Of a DNA stretch of 64,000 nucleotides, positions 36,509 through 44,830 are shown piece after piece; position 1 is the first letter of the stretch; every line of letters begins with the position of its first letter. The DNA is taken from positions 3,906,001-3,970,000 of the forward strand of contig NZ_CP107008.1 of assembly GCF_025725685.1 (NCBI RefSeq). The letters run 5' to 3'. Under the pieces are notes generated by a model. It was not told where the DNA came from. It made no database searches and saw nothing but the letters and a program-made list of their open reading frames with translations. The translations under genes and the position numbers were made by a program. This DNA comes from Halomonas sp. M4R1S46. GTDB taxonomy: Bacteria > Pseudomonadota > Gammaproteobacteria > Pseudomonadales > Halomonadaceae.

Positions 36509-37543
36509 ATGGCCCTACGCATCGCCATCAACGGATACGGCCGCATCGGCCAGTGCGTGCTGCGTGCGCTCATCGAGCGCGACGAGCCGGAGCTCGAGGT
36601 GGTGGCCATCAACGAGCTGTCGGGCCTCGACACCATCGCCTACCTGACCCGCTACGACACCACCCATGGCCGCTTCCCCGGCCATGTCGAGGTGGACGGC
36701 GACCACCTGGTGATCGACGGCCGCGCCATCCGGGTGCTCAGCGAGGCCGACGCCGAGCGGCTGCCCTGGGATGCGCTGGGCATCGACCTGGTGCTGGAGT
36801 GCTCGGGCAGCTTCAAGGACCGCGCCACCGCCGAGCGCCACCTGGCGGCCGGCGCCGGCCGCCTGCTGTTCTCCCAGCCGGCCGAGAGCGACGTCGACGC
36901 CACCATCGTCACCGGCATCAACGACGCCGAGCTGGCCGCGGGCTGCCGCATCGTCTCCGCGGCCTCCTGCACCACCAACTGCCTGGTGCCGGTGCTCACC
37001 GTGCTCGACGAGGCCCTGGGCATCGAGCATGGGGTGACCACCACCATCCACTCGGCGATGAACGACCAGCCGGTGATCGACTCCTATCACCAGACCGACC
37101 TGCGCCTGACCCGCTCCGCCATGCACTCCATCGTGCCGGTGGATACCGGACTGGCGCGGGGCATCGACCGCTTGATGCCGCACCTCCACGGCCGCTTCGA
37201 GTGCCTGCACGTACGGGTGCCGACGATCAACGTCTCGGCCATGGACCTGTCGCTGTGCGTGCGCAGCGATACCTCGACCGCGGCGGTCAATGCCCTGCTG
37301 CGCGAGGCCACCCGGACCCGACTGGCCGGCCTGCTGGGCTACACCGAGGAACCCATGGCCTCGGTCGACTTCAACCACGATCCGCGCTCCGGTATCGTGG
37401 ACGCCACCCAGACCCGGGTGGCCGGCGGCCGCCTGATCAAGCTGATGTGCTGGTTCGACAACGAGTGGGGCTTCGCCAACCGCATGCTCGACGTCGCCGA
37501 CCGCATCGCCAAGCTGGGCCCGGTGCCCCCCGCCGACGCCTGA
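36509..37543 (+). CDS. epd: D-erythrose-4-phosphate dehydrogenase
   Basis: 344-residue enzyme of the GAPDH superfamily. It has the NAD-binding start INGYGRIGQCVLRAL and the catalytic cysteine in SAASCTTNCL. The motif HSAMNDQPVIDSYH is typical of Epd rather than GapA. It oxidises erythrose 4-phosphate for pyridoxal phosphate synthesis, fed by transketolase. The gene order epd-pgk-fba is the classical proteobacterial one. The ATG at 36509 is preferred to the GTG ten codons upstream. A TAGAAT -10-like hexamer is at 36462-36467. Confidence 0.93.
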   Translation: MALRIAINGYGRIGQCVLRALIERDEPELEVVAINELSGLDTIAYLTRYDTTHGRFPGHVEVDGDHLVIDGRAIRVLSEADAERLPWDALGIDLVLECSGSFKDRATAERHLAAGAGRLLFSQPAESDVDATIVTGINDAELAAGCRIVSAASCTTNCLVPVLTVLDEALGIEHGVTTTIHSAMNDQPVIDSYHQTDLRLTRSAMHSIVPVDTGLARGIDRLMPHLHGRFECLHVRVPTINVSAMDLSLCVRSDTSTAAVNALLREATRTRLAGLLGYTEEPMASVDFNHDPRSGIVDATQTRVAGGRLIKLMCWFDNEWGFANRMLDVADRIAKLGPVPPADA

Positions 37544-37580
37544 CTTCCCTTCGGTTTTCCCAGACGAGGAACCTGCTTCC

Positions 37581-38744
37581 ATGAACGTGCGCAAGATGAC
37601 CGACCTCGACCTCCGCGGCAAGCGGGTGCTGATCCGCGAGGACCTCAACGTGCCCGTCAAGCACGGCCAGGTGACCAGCGACGCCCGCCTGCGGGCCTGT
37701 CTGCCGACCATCAAGGCCGCCCTGGAGGCCGGCGCCAAGGTGCTGCTGATGAGCCACCTGGGGCGTCCCACCGAGGGGGAGCCGGCCGAGGAGTTCTCGC
37801 TGGCTCCGGTGGCCGACCACCTGGGCGGCCTGCTGGAGCGCCGGGTCCGGCTGGTCAAGGACTACCTGGGCCAGGAGGTCACCCTCGACGACGGCGAGGT
37901 CGCCCTGCTCGAGAACGTGCGCTTCAACGCCGGCGAGAAGAAGGACGACGAGACCCTGGCGCGGCAGTACGCCGCCCTGTGTGACGTCTTCGTGATGGAC
38001 GCCTTCGGCACCGCCCACCGGGCCCAGGCCTCCACCCACGGCGTGGCGCGCTTCGCCCCCGCCGCCTGTGCCGGCCCGCTGCTCGCCAGCGAGCTCGAGG
38101 CGCTGGAGAAGGCCCTCGCCACGCCGAAGCGCCCGATGACCGCCATCGTCGGCGGCTCCAAGGTCTCCACCAAGCTCGAGGTGCTCACCGCGCTGTCCGA
38201 GAAGTGTGACCGGCTGATCGTCGGCGGCGGGATCGCCAACACCTTCATCGCCGCGGCGGGCTACAACGTCGGCAAGTCGCTGCACGAGGCCGACCTGATC
38301 GACCAGGCCAAGGCGCTGATGGCCAAGGTCGAGATCCCGCTGCCCTCCGACGTGGTAGTGGCCACCGAGTTCTCCGAGAGCGCCACCGCCGTGACCAAGC
38401 CCGTCGACCAGGTGAATGATGACGAGATGATCCTCGACATCGGCCCCGAGACCGCGGGGCGCCTGGCCGAGCAGCTCAAGGCCGCCGGCACCATCCTGTG
38501 GAACGGCCCGGTGGGGGTGTTCGAGATCGACCAGTTCGGCAAGGGCACCGAGGCGCTGTCGCTGGCCATCGCCGAGAGCGACGGCTTCTCCATCGCCGGC
38601 GGTGGCGACACCCTGGCGGCCATCGACAAGTACGGCATCGCCGACCGGGTCTCCTACATCTCCACCGGCGGCGGCGCCTTCCTCGAGTACGTGGAAGGCA
38701 AGACCCTGCCGGCCGTGGCGGCCCTGGAAGCGGCGGCCCGCTAA
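37581..38744 (+). CDS. pgk: Phosphoglycerate kinase
   Basis: 387-residue glycolytic enzyme that makes ATP from 1,3-bisphosphoglycerate. It starts MTDLDLRGKRVLIREDLNVP, and has LMSHLGRP and the C-terminal nucleotide motif GGGDTLAAIDKYG. It lies 37 bp after epd and 76 bp before fba, in one operon. Length is normal. Confidence 0.97.
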   Translation: MNVRKMTDLDLRGKRVLIREDLNVPVKHGQVTSDARLRACLPTIKAALEAGAKVLLMSHLGRPTEGEPAEEFSLAPVADHLGGLLERRVRLVKDYLGQEVTLDDGEVALLENVRFNAGEKKDDETLARQYAALCDVFVMDAFGTAHRAQASTHGVARFAPAACAGPLLASELEALEKALATPKRPMTAIVGGSKVSTKLEVLTALSEKCDRLIVGGGIANTFIAAAGYNVGKSLHEADLIDQAKALMAKVEIPLPSDVVVATEFSESATAVTKPVDQVNDDEMILDIGPETAGRLAEQLKAAGTILWNGPVGVFEIDQFGKGTEALSLAIAESDGFSIAGGGDTLAAIDKYGIADRVSYISTGGGAFLEYVEGKTLPAVAALEAAAR

Positions 38745-38820
38745 CCCCCTTTTCCCTACCCAACGAGACAGGACGCGGCGCTGGCCCGCCGCGTCCCATC
38801 ACGCACGACAAGGTGACTTC

Positions 38821-39885
38821 ATGGCACTGATCAGCATGCGCCAACTGCTGGACCACGCCGCCGAGCACGGCTACGGCGTCCCGGCCTTCAACGTCAACAA
38901 CCTCGAGCAGATGCGCGCCATCATGGAAGCCGCCGACGAGACCGACTCTCCGGTGATCGTCCAGGCCTCCGCCGGGGCCCGCAAGTATGCCGGCGCCCCC
39001 TTCCTGCGCCACCTGATCCTGGCCGCCGTCGAGGAGTTCCCGCACATCCCGGTGGTCATGCATCAGGACCACGGCACCAGCCCCGCCGTGTGCCAGCGCT
39101 CCATCCAGCTGGGCTTCTCCTCGGTGATGATGGACGGCTCGCTCAAGGAAGACGGCAAGACTCCCGCCGACTATGCCTACAACGTCGACGTCACGCGGCG
39201 CACGGTCGAGATGGCCCACGCCTGCGGCGTCTCCGTCGAGGGCGAGCTGGGCTGCCTGGGCAGCCTGGAGACCGGCATGGCCGGCGAGGAAGACGGCGTG
39301 GGTGCCGAGGGCAAGCTCGACCACGACCAGTTGCTCACCGACCCGGAAGAGGCCGCCGACTTCGTCAAGGCCACCGGCGTGGATGCCCTGGCCATCGCCA
39401 TCGGCACCAGCCACGGCGCCTACAAGTTCACCCAGCCGCCCACCGGCGACACCCTCTCCATCCAGCGCATCAAGGAGATCCACGCCCGCATCCCCGAGAC
39501 CCACCTGGTGATGCACGGCTCCTCCTCGGTGCCCCAGGAATGGCTGGAGATCATCAACGAGTTCGGTGGCGCCATCCCCGAGACCTACGGCGTGCCGGTC
39601 GAGGAGATCGTCGAGGGCATCCGCCACGGCGTGCGCAAGGTCAACATCGACACCGACCTGCGCCTGGCCTCCACCGGCGCCGTGCGTCGCTTCCTGGCGC
39701 AGAACCCGGCCGAGTTCGACCCGCGCAAGTTCCTCAAGGTCAGCACCGCGGCCATGAAGGAGGTCTGCAAGGCCCGCTACGAGGCCTTCGGCACCGCCGG
39801 CCACGCCTCGCGGATCAAGCCGATCAACCTCGAGGAGATGTTCCTGCGCTACGAGCGCGGCGAACTGGAGCCGCGGGTGAAGTAA
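38821..39885 (+). CDS. fba: Class II fructose-bisphosphate aldolase
   Basis: 354-residue zinc-dependent aldolase. The metal-binding histidine of MHQDHGTSPAVC, the loop GLETGMAGEEDG-like region (residues 150-165) and VRKVNIDTDLRLAST are the expected signatures. It ends the epd-pgk-fba operon. A 48-bp piece of this gene (39628-39675) is repeated exactly at 41979-42026, at the far edge of the AT-rich island. Base composition changes abruptly just after its stop codon. Confidence 0.97.
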   Translation: MALISMRQLLDHAAEHGYGVPAFNVNNLEQMRAIMEAADETDSPVIVQASAGARKYAGAPFLRHLILAAVEEFPHIPVVMHQDHGTSPAVCQRSIQLGFSSVMMDGSLKEDGKTPADYAYNVDVTRRTVEMAHACGVSVEGELGCLGSLETGMAGEEDGVGAEGKLDHDQLLTDPEEAADFVKATGVDALAIAIGTSHGAYKFTQPPTGDTLSIQRIKEIHARIPETHLVMHGSSSVPQEWLEIINEFGGAIPETYGVPVEEIVEGIRHGVRKVNIDTDLRLASTGAVRRFLAQNPAEFDPRKFLKVSTAAMKEVCKARYEAFGTAGHASRIKPINLEEMFLRYERGELEPRVK

Positions 39886-39900
39886 CAAACACATTTTTGA

Positions 39901-39927
39901 AGCCCACTACAACAGTGGGCTTTTTAT
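39901..39927 (+). terminator. Intrinsic terminator at the start of the AT-rich island
   Basis: AGCCCACT-ACAAC-AGTGGGCT followed by TTTTATT, 15 bases past the fba stop. Its AT-rich surroundings already match the island, not fba. It ends only 10 bases before the ATG of the AAA ATPase gene. Confidence 0.88.
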
Positions 39928-39937
39928 TGGTGAAAAA

Positions 39938-41314
39938 ATGTTAACCAAGCTAGAAGTTCACGGATTCAAGAACCTGCTAAACTTTGAACTCCACCTTGGC
40001 TCATTCACTTGCCTAGCCGGCTTGAATGGTGTAGGAAAGTCCAATATATTTGATGCTATAAAATTCCTATCTTTATTAAGCAACGACACCATCATGGATG
40101 CCGCCCAAAAGGTTAGAGACTCTGACTCATCTTCACCCGAGGACATCTTTTGGACTGATGGAGAAAGCAGCCTTGATGAAATCTTCTTGGCAGCGGAAAT
40201 GCTAATAAACAAGGAAGTGCATGACGATTTTGGCAGGGAAGCAACCGCAACATCTACCTTTCTAAGGTATGAAGTGAAAATTGCAAAAAACCATGAAAAC
40301 TCAAACGGAGCCACAAGAGCATCACTTTTCCTTTCCCACGAACAGCTTGACTACTTCACCAAGCATGAAACCCCTTCCCATATACTATTCCCTCATAGCG
40401 CATCACTCTTTCGCCAATCCACCGTAATGAACAAAAGAAGGGGAAAGAGCTACATTTCGACATCCAGAGATGGCGACATCATTGAAATTAGACTTCATCA
40501 AGACGATGGAAGCCGAGGAAAACCTCAAACCTTTCCCGCAGAGCAAGCACCCAAAACCGTCTTAGCCAACACCAACAACAATGCTTGGCCAACAATTCTC
40601 GCAGCCCGAAGAGAAATGCTTTCCTGGCGCTTTTTAGCTCTAGAGCCAAGCGCAATGCGCCGCTCTAACAATATGTACGACCCTCAAAAAATATCAACAT
40701 CAGGTGATTATTTAGCATCTACTTTCCAAAAGTTACTCAAAAAAGACCTTAAATCGAAGTTCAGAGTTTCCCAACAGCTTTCTACAATCTTACCCGTATC
40801 AGGTGTACGCCTTGACACCAATGAGATACGCCAACTCCTTACCATTGAAGTTAAAGAACGATCAGGCGCATACCTTCCAACAAGAGCACTATCCGACGGA
40901 ACACTTCGGTTCTTGACGCTATGCATAATGGCAGAAGACAGCGATTTTGAAGGGTTGCTTTGCTTTGAAGAGCCCGAAAATGGGATACACCCAGCCAAGA
41001 TGAGAGAAATCTATGACTTGCTTACCGGGATGTCTGTAGACACCCACGACGTGGTCAATGAAGAGAACCCTATGCGCCAGGTCATAATCGCCACGCACTC
41101 CCCAACAATGGTACAACTTCAGAATGAAGAAGATCTTGTATATGTTGAAAGCGTAAAAACAAAAGGCCCAAATGGACTTCCCACAAACACGCTACGAACA
41201 AAAAGCTTGCATGGCACCTGGAGAAGCAAAGAGTCTGGAAAATATATCAGCAAGGCTTCCATAGGTGCATACCTGTCTCTTCCCAAGGACGCACAAATCA
41301 AGCTGGAAATCTAA
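39938..41314 (+). CDS. AAA family ATPase (OLD/RecF-like, AAA_15 type)
   Basis: 458-residue P-loop ATPase of the SMC/RecF/OLD-like group. It starts MLTKLEVHGFKNLLNFEL. Walker A is GLNGVGKSN (28-36); an ABC-type signature RALSDGTLRFLTLC includes Ser319; Walker B is CFEEPENGIHP (342-352); and the histidine switch is ATHSP (385-389). The roughly 240 residues between Walker A and signature are divergent. One base separates it from the next gene, which encodes a TOPRIM-like protein. That pairing recalls PARIS, Gabija and OLD phage-defence systems, in which the ATPase senses an invader and controls a TOPRIM effector. Function here is inferred, not shown. Confidence 0.85.
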   Translation: MLTKLEVHGFKNLLNFELHLGSFTCLAGLNGVGKSNIFDAIKFLSLLSNDTIMDAAQKVRDSDSSSPEDIFWTDGESSLDEIFLAAEMLINKEVHDDFGREATATSTFLRYEVKIAKNHENSNGATRASLFLSHEQLDYFTKHETPSHILFPHSASLFRQSTVMNKRRGKSYISTSRDGDIIEIRLHQDDGSRGKPQTFPAEQAPKTVLANTNNNAWPTILAARREMLSWRFLALEPSAMRRSNNMYDPQKISTSGDYLASTFQKLLKKDLKSKFRVSQQLSTILPVSGVRLDTNEIRQLLTIEVKERSGAYLPTRALSDGTLRFLTLCIMAEDSDFEGLLCFEEPENGIHPAKMREIYDLLTGMSVDTHDVVNEENPMRQVIIATHSPTMVQLQNEEDLVYVESVKTKGPNGLPTNTLRTKSLHGTWRSKESGKYISKASIGAYLSLPKDAQIKLEI

Positions 41315-41315
41315 C

Positions 41316-41909
41316 ATGCAAGAAATAAACTTTATCCTAACATGCGAAGGGACTTCAGACGCTAACTTGGTTGAGCATTTAAAGAACCTCTTAATTCAGC
41401 GAGGGGCAGATGAAGTAAGCGGCCAACATGCAGATTTATCAATTCTGCGGAAACCACCTGGTGGGTCAGTACGCGAAAAACTTAATGCAATCAATGAGTT
41501 GTACCCAGAAGCAAATGTCGTCTTCATTCACCGTGACGCTGACAACCAAGGTGCTGAAGAAAGAGCTAATGAAATTAAAGAGCAAAGCGAAAATTTTCCA
41601 AAAACTACCATCCCTCTCATCCCGGTCAAAATAACTGAGACATGGCTTCTAGCAGACAAAGAAAAAATCACAGAGATAACCGGAGTCGAACCCAACAACA
41701 TACCTCCTTTAAAAAACCTTGAAAAAAGTGGAAGGGCAAAAGAAATCCTAATGGACTGTTTGACCTCTGGCGTTAAAAAGAAGCAGAAAAAGACGACTTT
41801 TTATAGAGCTAGGGCCCAACTCTGTCAAGAACTCAGACCCGAAGGCCCCGTGAGTATGCTGGCATCCTACAATGCTTTCACACAAAAAATTGATGAGCTT
41901 TTCCTTTAG
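41316..41909 (+). CDS. TOPRIM-like protein of DUF4276/DUF4435 type
   Basis: 197 residues. The start MQEINFILTCEGTSD carries the TOPRIM-like glutamate (E11), and VVFIHRDADNQ carries the DxD pair (D74, D76). The later motif KITETWLLADKEKI is typical of DUF4276/DUF4435-type proteins. The C-terminal half is lysine-rich (KKKQKKTTFY). Such proteins are putative metal-dependent nucleases paired with AAA ATPases. It is shorter than typical AriB of PARIS, from memory about 300 residues. The ATG follows the ATPase stop by one base, so the two are translated together. Confidence 0.75.
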   Translation: MQEINFILTCEGTSDANLVEHLKNLLIQRGADEVSGQHADLSILRKPPGGSVREKLNAINELYPEANVVFIHRDADNQGAEERANEIKEQSENFPKTTIPLIPVKITETWLLADKEKITEITGVEPNNIPPLKNLEKSGRAKEILMDCLTSGVKKKQKKTTFYRARAQLCQELRPEGPVSMLASYNAFTQKIDELFL

Positions 41910-41966
41910 CAAAAGAAAAAACCTCTATACAGAAATATTTATGGGCATTAGATTGATTCAAGCAAG

Positions 41967-42027
41967 GAGGTCGACGAGGGCGTGCGCAAGGTCAACATCG
42001 ACACCGACCTGCGCCTGGCCTCCACCT
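41967..42027 (+). pseudogene. fba-derived fragment at the right edge of the island
   Basis: 48 bp (41979-42026) are identical to 39628-39675 within fba, and the preceding 12 bp match imperfectly with a 12-bp deletion. Read in the fba frame it gives VRKVNIDTDLRLAST followed at once by TGA. It is a direct repeat of the host gene flanking the island. Confidence 0.88.
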
Positions 42028-42035
42028 GACCCGCT

Positions 42036-42344
42036 ATGCACAACTTACTGATCCCTGTGGTTGCCATCCTCGTCGCCGCCGGCCTGATCGTCGGCGCCCA
42101 GGCGGTCTCCGACGCCAAGCGCGACGAGCGCATCTCTGCCGCCATCGCCGAGCGCCTCGACACCACCGAGCGCGTCGACCTCTCTCACCTCAGCGAGGTC
42201 AACAAGGGCTATGGCCTGTGCGGCGACTACGCGCTGCCCGGCGGCCCCACCGCCCGCTTCTACTACCACACCGTCACCGAGCGCCTGGCGCTGGATGACG
42301 CCGCGCCCCTCTACCGCGACAACTGCGCCCGACTCGCCCGCTGA
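42036..42344 (+). CDS. Hypothetical protein with one N-terminal membrane segment
   Basis: 102 residues: a hydrophobic start (LLIPVVAILVAAGLIVGAQA, about 4-23), then a soluble charged region with two cysteines (GLCGDYAL and DNCARL). No family recognised. It probably sits in the membrane or is exported. It begins 9 bp after the fba-derived fragment and has no clear ribosome-binding site, so its original upstream region may have been lost. From 42345 to 42579 no further gene is visible. Confidence 0.6.
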   Translation: MHNLLIPVVAILVAAGLIVGAQAVSDAKRDERISAAIAERLDTTERVDLSHLSEVNKGYGLCGDYALPGGPTARFYYHTVTERLALDDAAPLYRDNCARLAR

Positions 42345-42579
42345 GACGCATCGGCGGCGCGGCATCGGTCTCGAGCGGGGCATCGGCGCCTCCTGGAGTG
42401 GGTAGCAGTTCGTCGGTGCGTTCAACCTGGCCCAGCCACCGCGCGGCACAGCCCTTCATGCCCGGCCCCGGACAAGCCGGTGATCCTCACCGGGGCCCAG
42501 ATCCCCTGGGAAAGCCGAGCAGACGGCGGCCCGACGCGTGTCCTAGAGTGGAGGTGACGTCTTCAAACGGGAGAGCGAG

Positions 42580-43164
42580 ATGAAGGGACGAATACCACGC
42601 CCGGGATCGGTGCTGATGATGGCCGCACTGCTGCTGGCGGTCCCCGTCCCCCTGCAGGCGGCGTCGGAGACGGCGACGGATGACACGGTGGCAGGCCAGG
42701 AGGCCGACGAGGCCACCAAGGACCTGGAGAGCGTGCCCGAGCCGGTCGAGCAGGCGCGTCTCGAGACGCGGCAGCAGGCCGACTACGGTCCCTACCTCAC
42801 CGACCGCGAGGGCATGAGCCTGTACCTGTTCGCGATGGAGGAGCCGGGGAGCGGCAGCCACTGCGCGCAGTCCTGCGCCATCGCCTGGCCGCCCTACACT
42901 ACTCGCCAGGCGCCCCAGGCCGGCAAGGGCGTCGATGCCGACAAGCTCGGCACCATCGAGCGCGAGGACGGCACCCGCCAGGTGACCTATGCCGGCTGGC
43001 CGCTCTACTACTTCAGCGGCGACAAGGAGGCCGGCGACGCCCTCGGCCAGGATGTGCTGCACCTGGGCGCGCCCTGGTACCTGGTCTCGCCGGCAGGCGA
43101 GAAGATCGAGCAGGGCCAGCGCCAATCGGCCCCCGACGCGCCGCAGGGGAGCCCCGGGGACTAG
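42580..43164 (+). CDS. Secreted protein with YX4D repeats (COG4315 family)
   Basis: 194 residues. A signal peptide (about 1-26, ending PLQAA) is followed by an acidic low-complexity stretch (30-60). Two copies of the secreted-lipoprotein repeat family follow, YGPYLTDREGMSLYLFAM with the SHCAQSCAIAWPPY motif, and TYAGWPLYYFSGDKEAGDAL. Periplasmic; function unknown in the family. It lacks a lipobox. Its last four bases overlap the convergent gene on the minus strand. Confidence 0.82.
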   Translation: MKGRIPRPGSVLMMAALLLAVPVPLQAASETATDDTVAGQEADEATKDLESVPEPVEQARLETRQQADYGPYLTDREGMSLYLFAMEEPGSGSHCAQSCAIAWPPYTTRQAPQAGKGVDADKLGTIEREDGTRQVTYAGWPLYYFSGDKEAGDALGQDVLHLGAPWYLVSPAGEKIEQGQRQSAPDAPQGSPGD

Positions 43165-43448
43165 TCTCCCGGATGCTCCAGGGCGCGCCGCGGCCGGCGG
43201 CGCTCGCTGCGGCGGCGCGCCTCCTCGCCCAGGCGATGGCCGACTACCCGGGCCACGCCGACCAGGGCGCCGCTCGCCATGCCCCAGACCAGGGCCTCCC
43301 GCCACCGGGTATCGCGGCGCCCGGGGTTCTCCGGCGGGGCGGCCCCGGCCGCCTTGCGGTAGGCCTCCCGGGCGGTGTGCCGGGTCAACAGCCCGGCGCC
43401 GATGACGGCCGTGTAGCCGACCACCGACCAGAGCATTTTCCGTTTCAT
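43161..43448 (-). CDS. DUF4235-like small membrane protein
   Basis: 95 residues: a hydrophobic N-terminus (about 5-22), a basic middle containing DTRWREALVWGMASGALVGVARVV, and an arginine-rich tail. The pattern of one hydrophobic helix, a tryptophan-containing hinge and a second helix fits DUF4235. Function unknown. Convergent and slightly overlapping with the preceding gene. Confidence 0.65.
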   Translation of the reverse strand: MKRKMLWSVVGYTAVIGAGLLTRHTAREAYRKAAGAAPPENPGRRDTRWREALVWGMASGALVGVARVVGHRLGEEARRRSERRRPRRALEHPGD

Positions 43449-43561
43449 GACTTGACGGCCTCCGGGTGAACGCTGTGGACTGGCGGATCAGTGCCGCCCC
43501 TCCCTGAGTATCATGGCAGGGCGCCGCCATCATCGCCCAGCGCCCCTCGGCAGGAGCCGAC

Positions 43562-43648
43562 ATGTCCGACACCCTCAGCGCCCGAACGGCAGGTAACGGG
43601 CACCACGCGCCCCGCCCCTCCCGCGCGACGAGGCCCTCCCCTTGCTGA
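43562..43648 (+). CDS. Short upstream ORF overlapping the antiporter start
   Basis: 28 codons (MSDTLSARTAGNGHH...) with a strong CAGGAG site six bases before the ATG. Its TGA overlaps the TTG start of the antiporter gene by a few bases. It could be a leader peptide that couples translation, or the true start of the antiporter disrupted by a frameshift. No family. Confidence 0.4.
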   Translation: MSDTLSARTAGNGHHAPRPSRATRPSPC

Positions 43649-44673
43649 CGGACCTCGCCCTCGTCACCGCCGTCGCCCTGTTCGTCGGTTGCACCCTGGT
43701 GATCGGCGTGGCGGGCACCCGGCTGGCCCATATCGTCGACGACCTCGCCGATCGCACCGGGCTCGGCGAGGCCATCGCCGGGGCCGTGCTGCTGGGCATG
43801 GCCACCTCCCTGTCGGGGCTGGTGCTGTCGGTCTCCGCGGCGCTGGCCGACCGCCCGACCCTGGCCATGAGCAATGCCCTGGGCGGCATCGCCGTGCAGA
43901 CCCTGTTCCTGACCATCGCGGACCTGGTCCATCGGCGGGCCAACCTGGAACATGCCGCCGCCTCCATCGGCAACCTGATGCAGGGGGGGCTGCTGCTGTG
44001 CCTGCTGGCGCTGGTGCTGGTGGGTCGCTTCGCCCCCGAGTGGACCCTGTGGCAGGTGCACCCGGTGACCCCGCTGCTGTTGCTGGCCTACCTGTTCGGG
44101 CTGCGCCTGGCGGACCGCACCAAGGACAGGCCCATGTGGCGCCCGGCCCAGACCCGCGAGACACAGCCCGACATCCCCGACGAGCAGGCCATGGCCCGCT
44201 CGGCCCTGAGCCTGTGGCTGAGCTTCCTGGGCCTGGCCTTGGCGCTCGGGGCCAGCGGCTGGCTGCTCGAGCGCGCCGCCTCGGTGATCGCCGCCGAGAC
44301 CGGCCTCGGCCAGTCGGTGGTGGGCGCCCTGATGACCGCGGTGGTGACCTCGCTGCCGGAGCTGGTCACCTCGGTGGCGGCGGTGCGACGGGGCGCCCTG
44401 ACCCTGGCCGTGGCCGGCATCATCGGCGGTAACGCCTTCGATACCCTCTTCGTGGCCGCCTCGGACGTCGCCTATCGGGGCGGGTCCATCTATCACGCCA
44501 TCCCCGACCCGGTGGCGCTGTGGGTCGCGCTGTCGCTGCTGATGACCGCCATCCTGATGGTCGGCATGATCCACCGCGAGCGGCTGGGGCCGGGCCGCAT
44601 CGGCTTCGAGAGCCTGGCCATCGCCGGCTGCTACCTGGCCGGCGTGCTGTCCCTGCTGTTCACCTCCGGCTGA
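43642..44673 (+). CDS. Sodium/calcium exchanger-like membrane protein (CaCA superfamily)
   Basis: 343-residue inner-membrane cation exchanger with about ten hydrophobic segments in two halves. Each half has an alpha-repeat: GMATSLSGLVLSVSAALADR with MSNALGGIAVQTLF, and TSLPELVTSVAAVRRG with GIIGGNAFDTLFVA. The first repeat replaces the usual PE acid with SG, so ion coupling may be altered. The start is an unusual TTG at 43642 because no in-frame ATG or GTG lies nearby. Confidence 0.8.
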   Translation: MLTDLALVTAVALFVGCTLVIGVAGTRLAHIVDDLADRTGLGEAIAGAVLLGMATSLSGLVLSVSAALADRPTLAMSNALGGIAVQTLFLTIADLVHRRANLEHAAASIGNLMQGGLLLCLLALVLVGRFAPEWTLWQVHPVTPLLLLAYLFGLRLADRTKDRPMWRPAQTRETQPDIPDEQAMARSALSLWLSFLGLALALGASGWLLERAASVIAAETGLGQSVVGALMTAVVTSLPELVTSVAAVRRGALTLAVAGIIGGNAFDTLFVAASDVAYRGGSIYHAIPDPVALWVALSLLMTAILMVGMIHRERLGPGRIGFESLAIAGCYLAGVLSLLFTSG

Positions 44674-44709
44674 TCACCTCCGGCTGAGACCGTCTCCCGC
44701 GGGAGACGG
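44660..44709. repeat. 14-bp tandem duplication and 20-bp palindrome after the antiporter gene
   Basis: TCACCTCCGGCTGA occurs twice in direct succession across the antiporter stop codon (44660-44687). It is followed by the perfect palindrome CCGTCTCCCGCGGGAGACGG (44690-44709), which could terminate transcription but lacks a T-run. Confidence 0.6.
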
Positions 44710-44830
44710 GGCCTGCAACTTTAAAAACAGTGTTCACAAAATAGGGAAACTGGGCTTTAATGAATGATGAGCGCTGGCGATATGACACAATGGCGTTCAC
44801 AACTTCCTGACACGCCCGCGAGGTCTGGTG

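Larger units (their letters stand above)
39886..41966. mobile_element. AT-rich genomic island with a two-gene putative defence module
   Basis: About 2.1 kb with much lower GC and different codon use than all neighbours. The left boundary is the fba stop codon. The right boundary is a 61-bp fba-derived fragment (41967-42027). It carries exactly two genes and no integrase, transposase or tRNA. The sharp edges and the repeated host fragment indicate acquisition by recombination at the 3' end of fba (inference). Confidence 0.8.

Noticed and set aside
36509..37543. Gene as glyceraldehyde-3-phosphate dehydrogenase GapA
   Set aside because: The MNDQPVIDSYH motif and the epd-pgk-fba order favour Epd, though GAPDH activity is not excluded.
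39886..42035. Island as an insertion sequence or prophage remnant
   Set aside because: No transposase, integrase or inverted ends; the only repeat is the fba-derived fragment.
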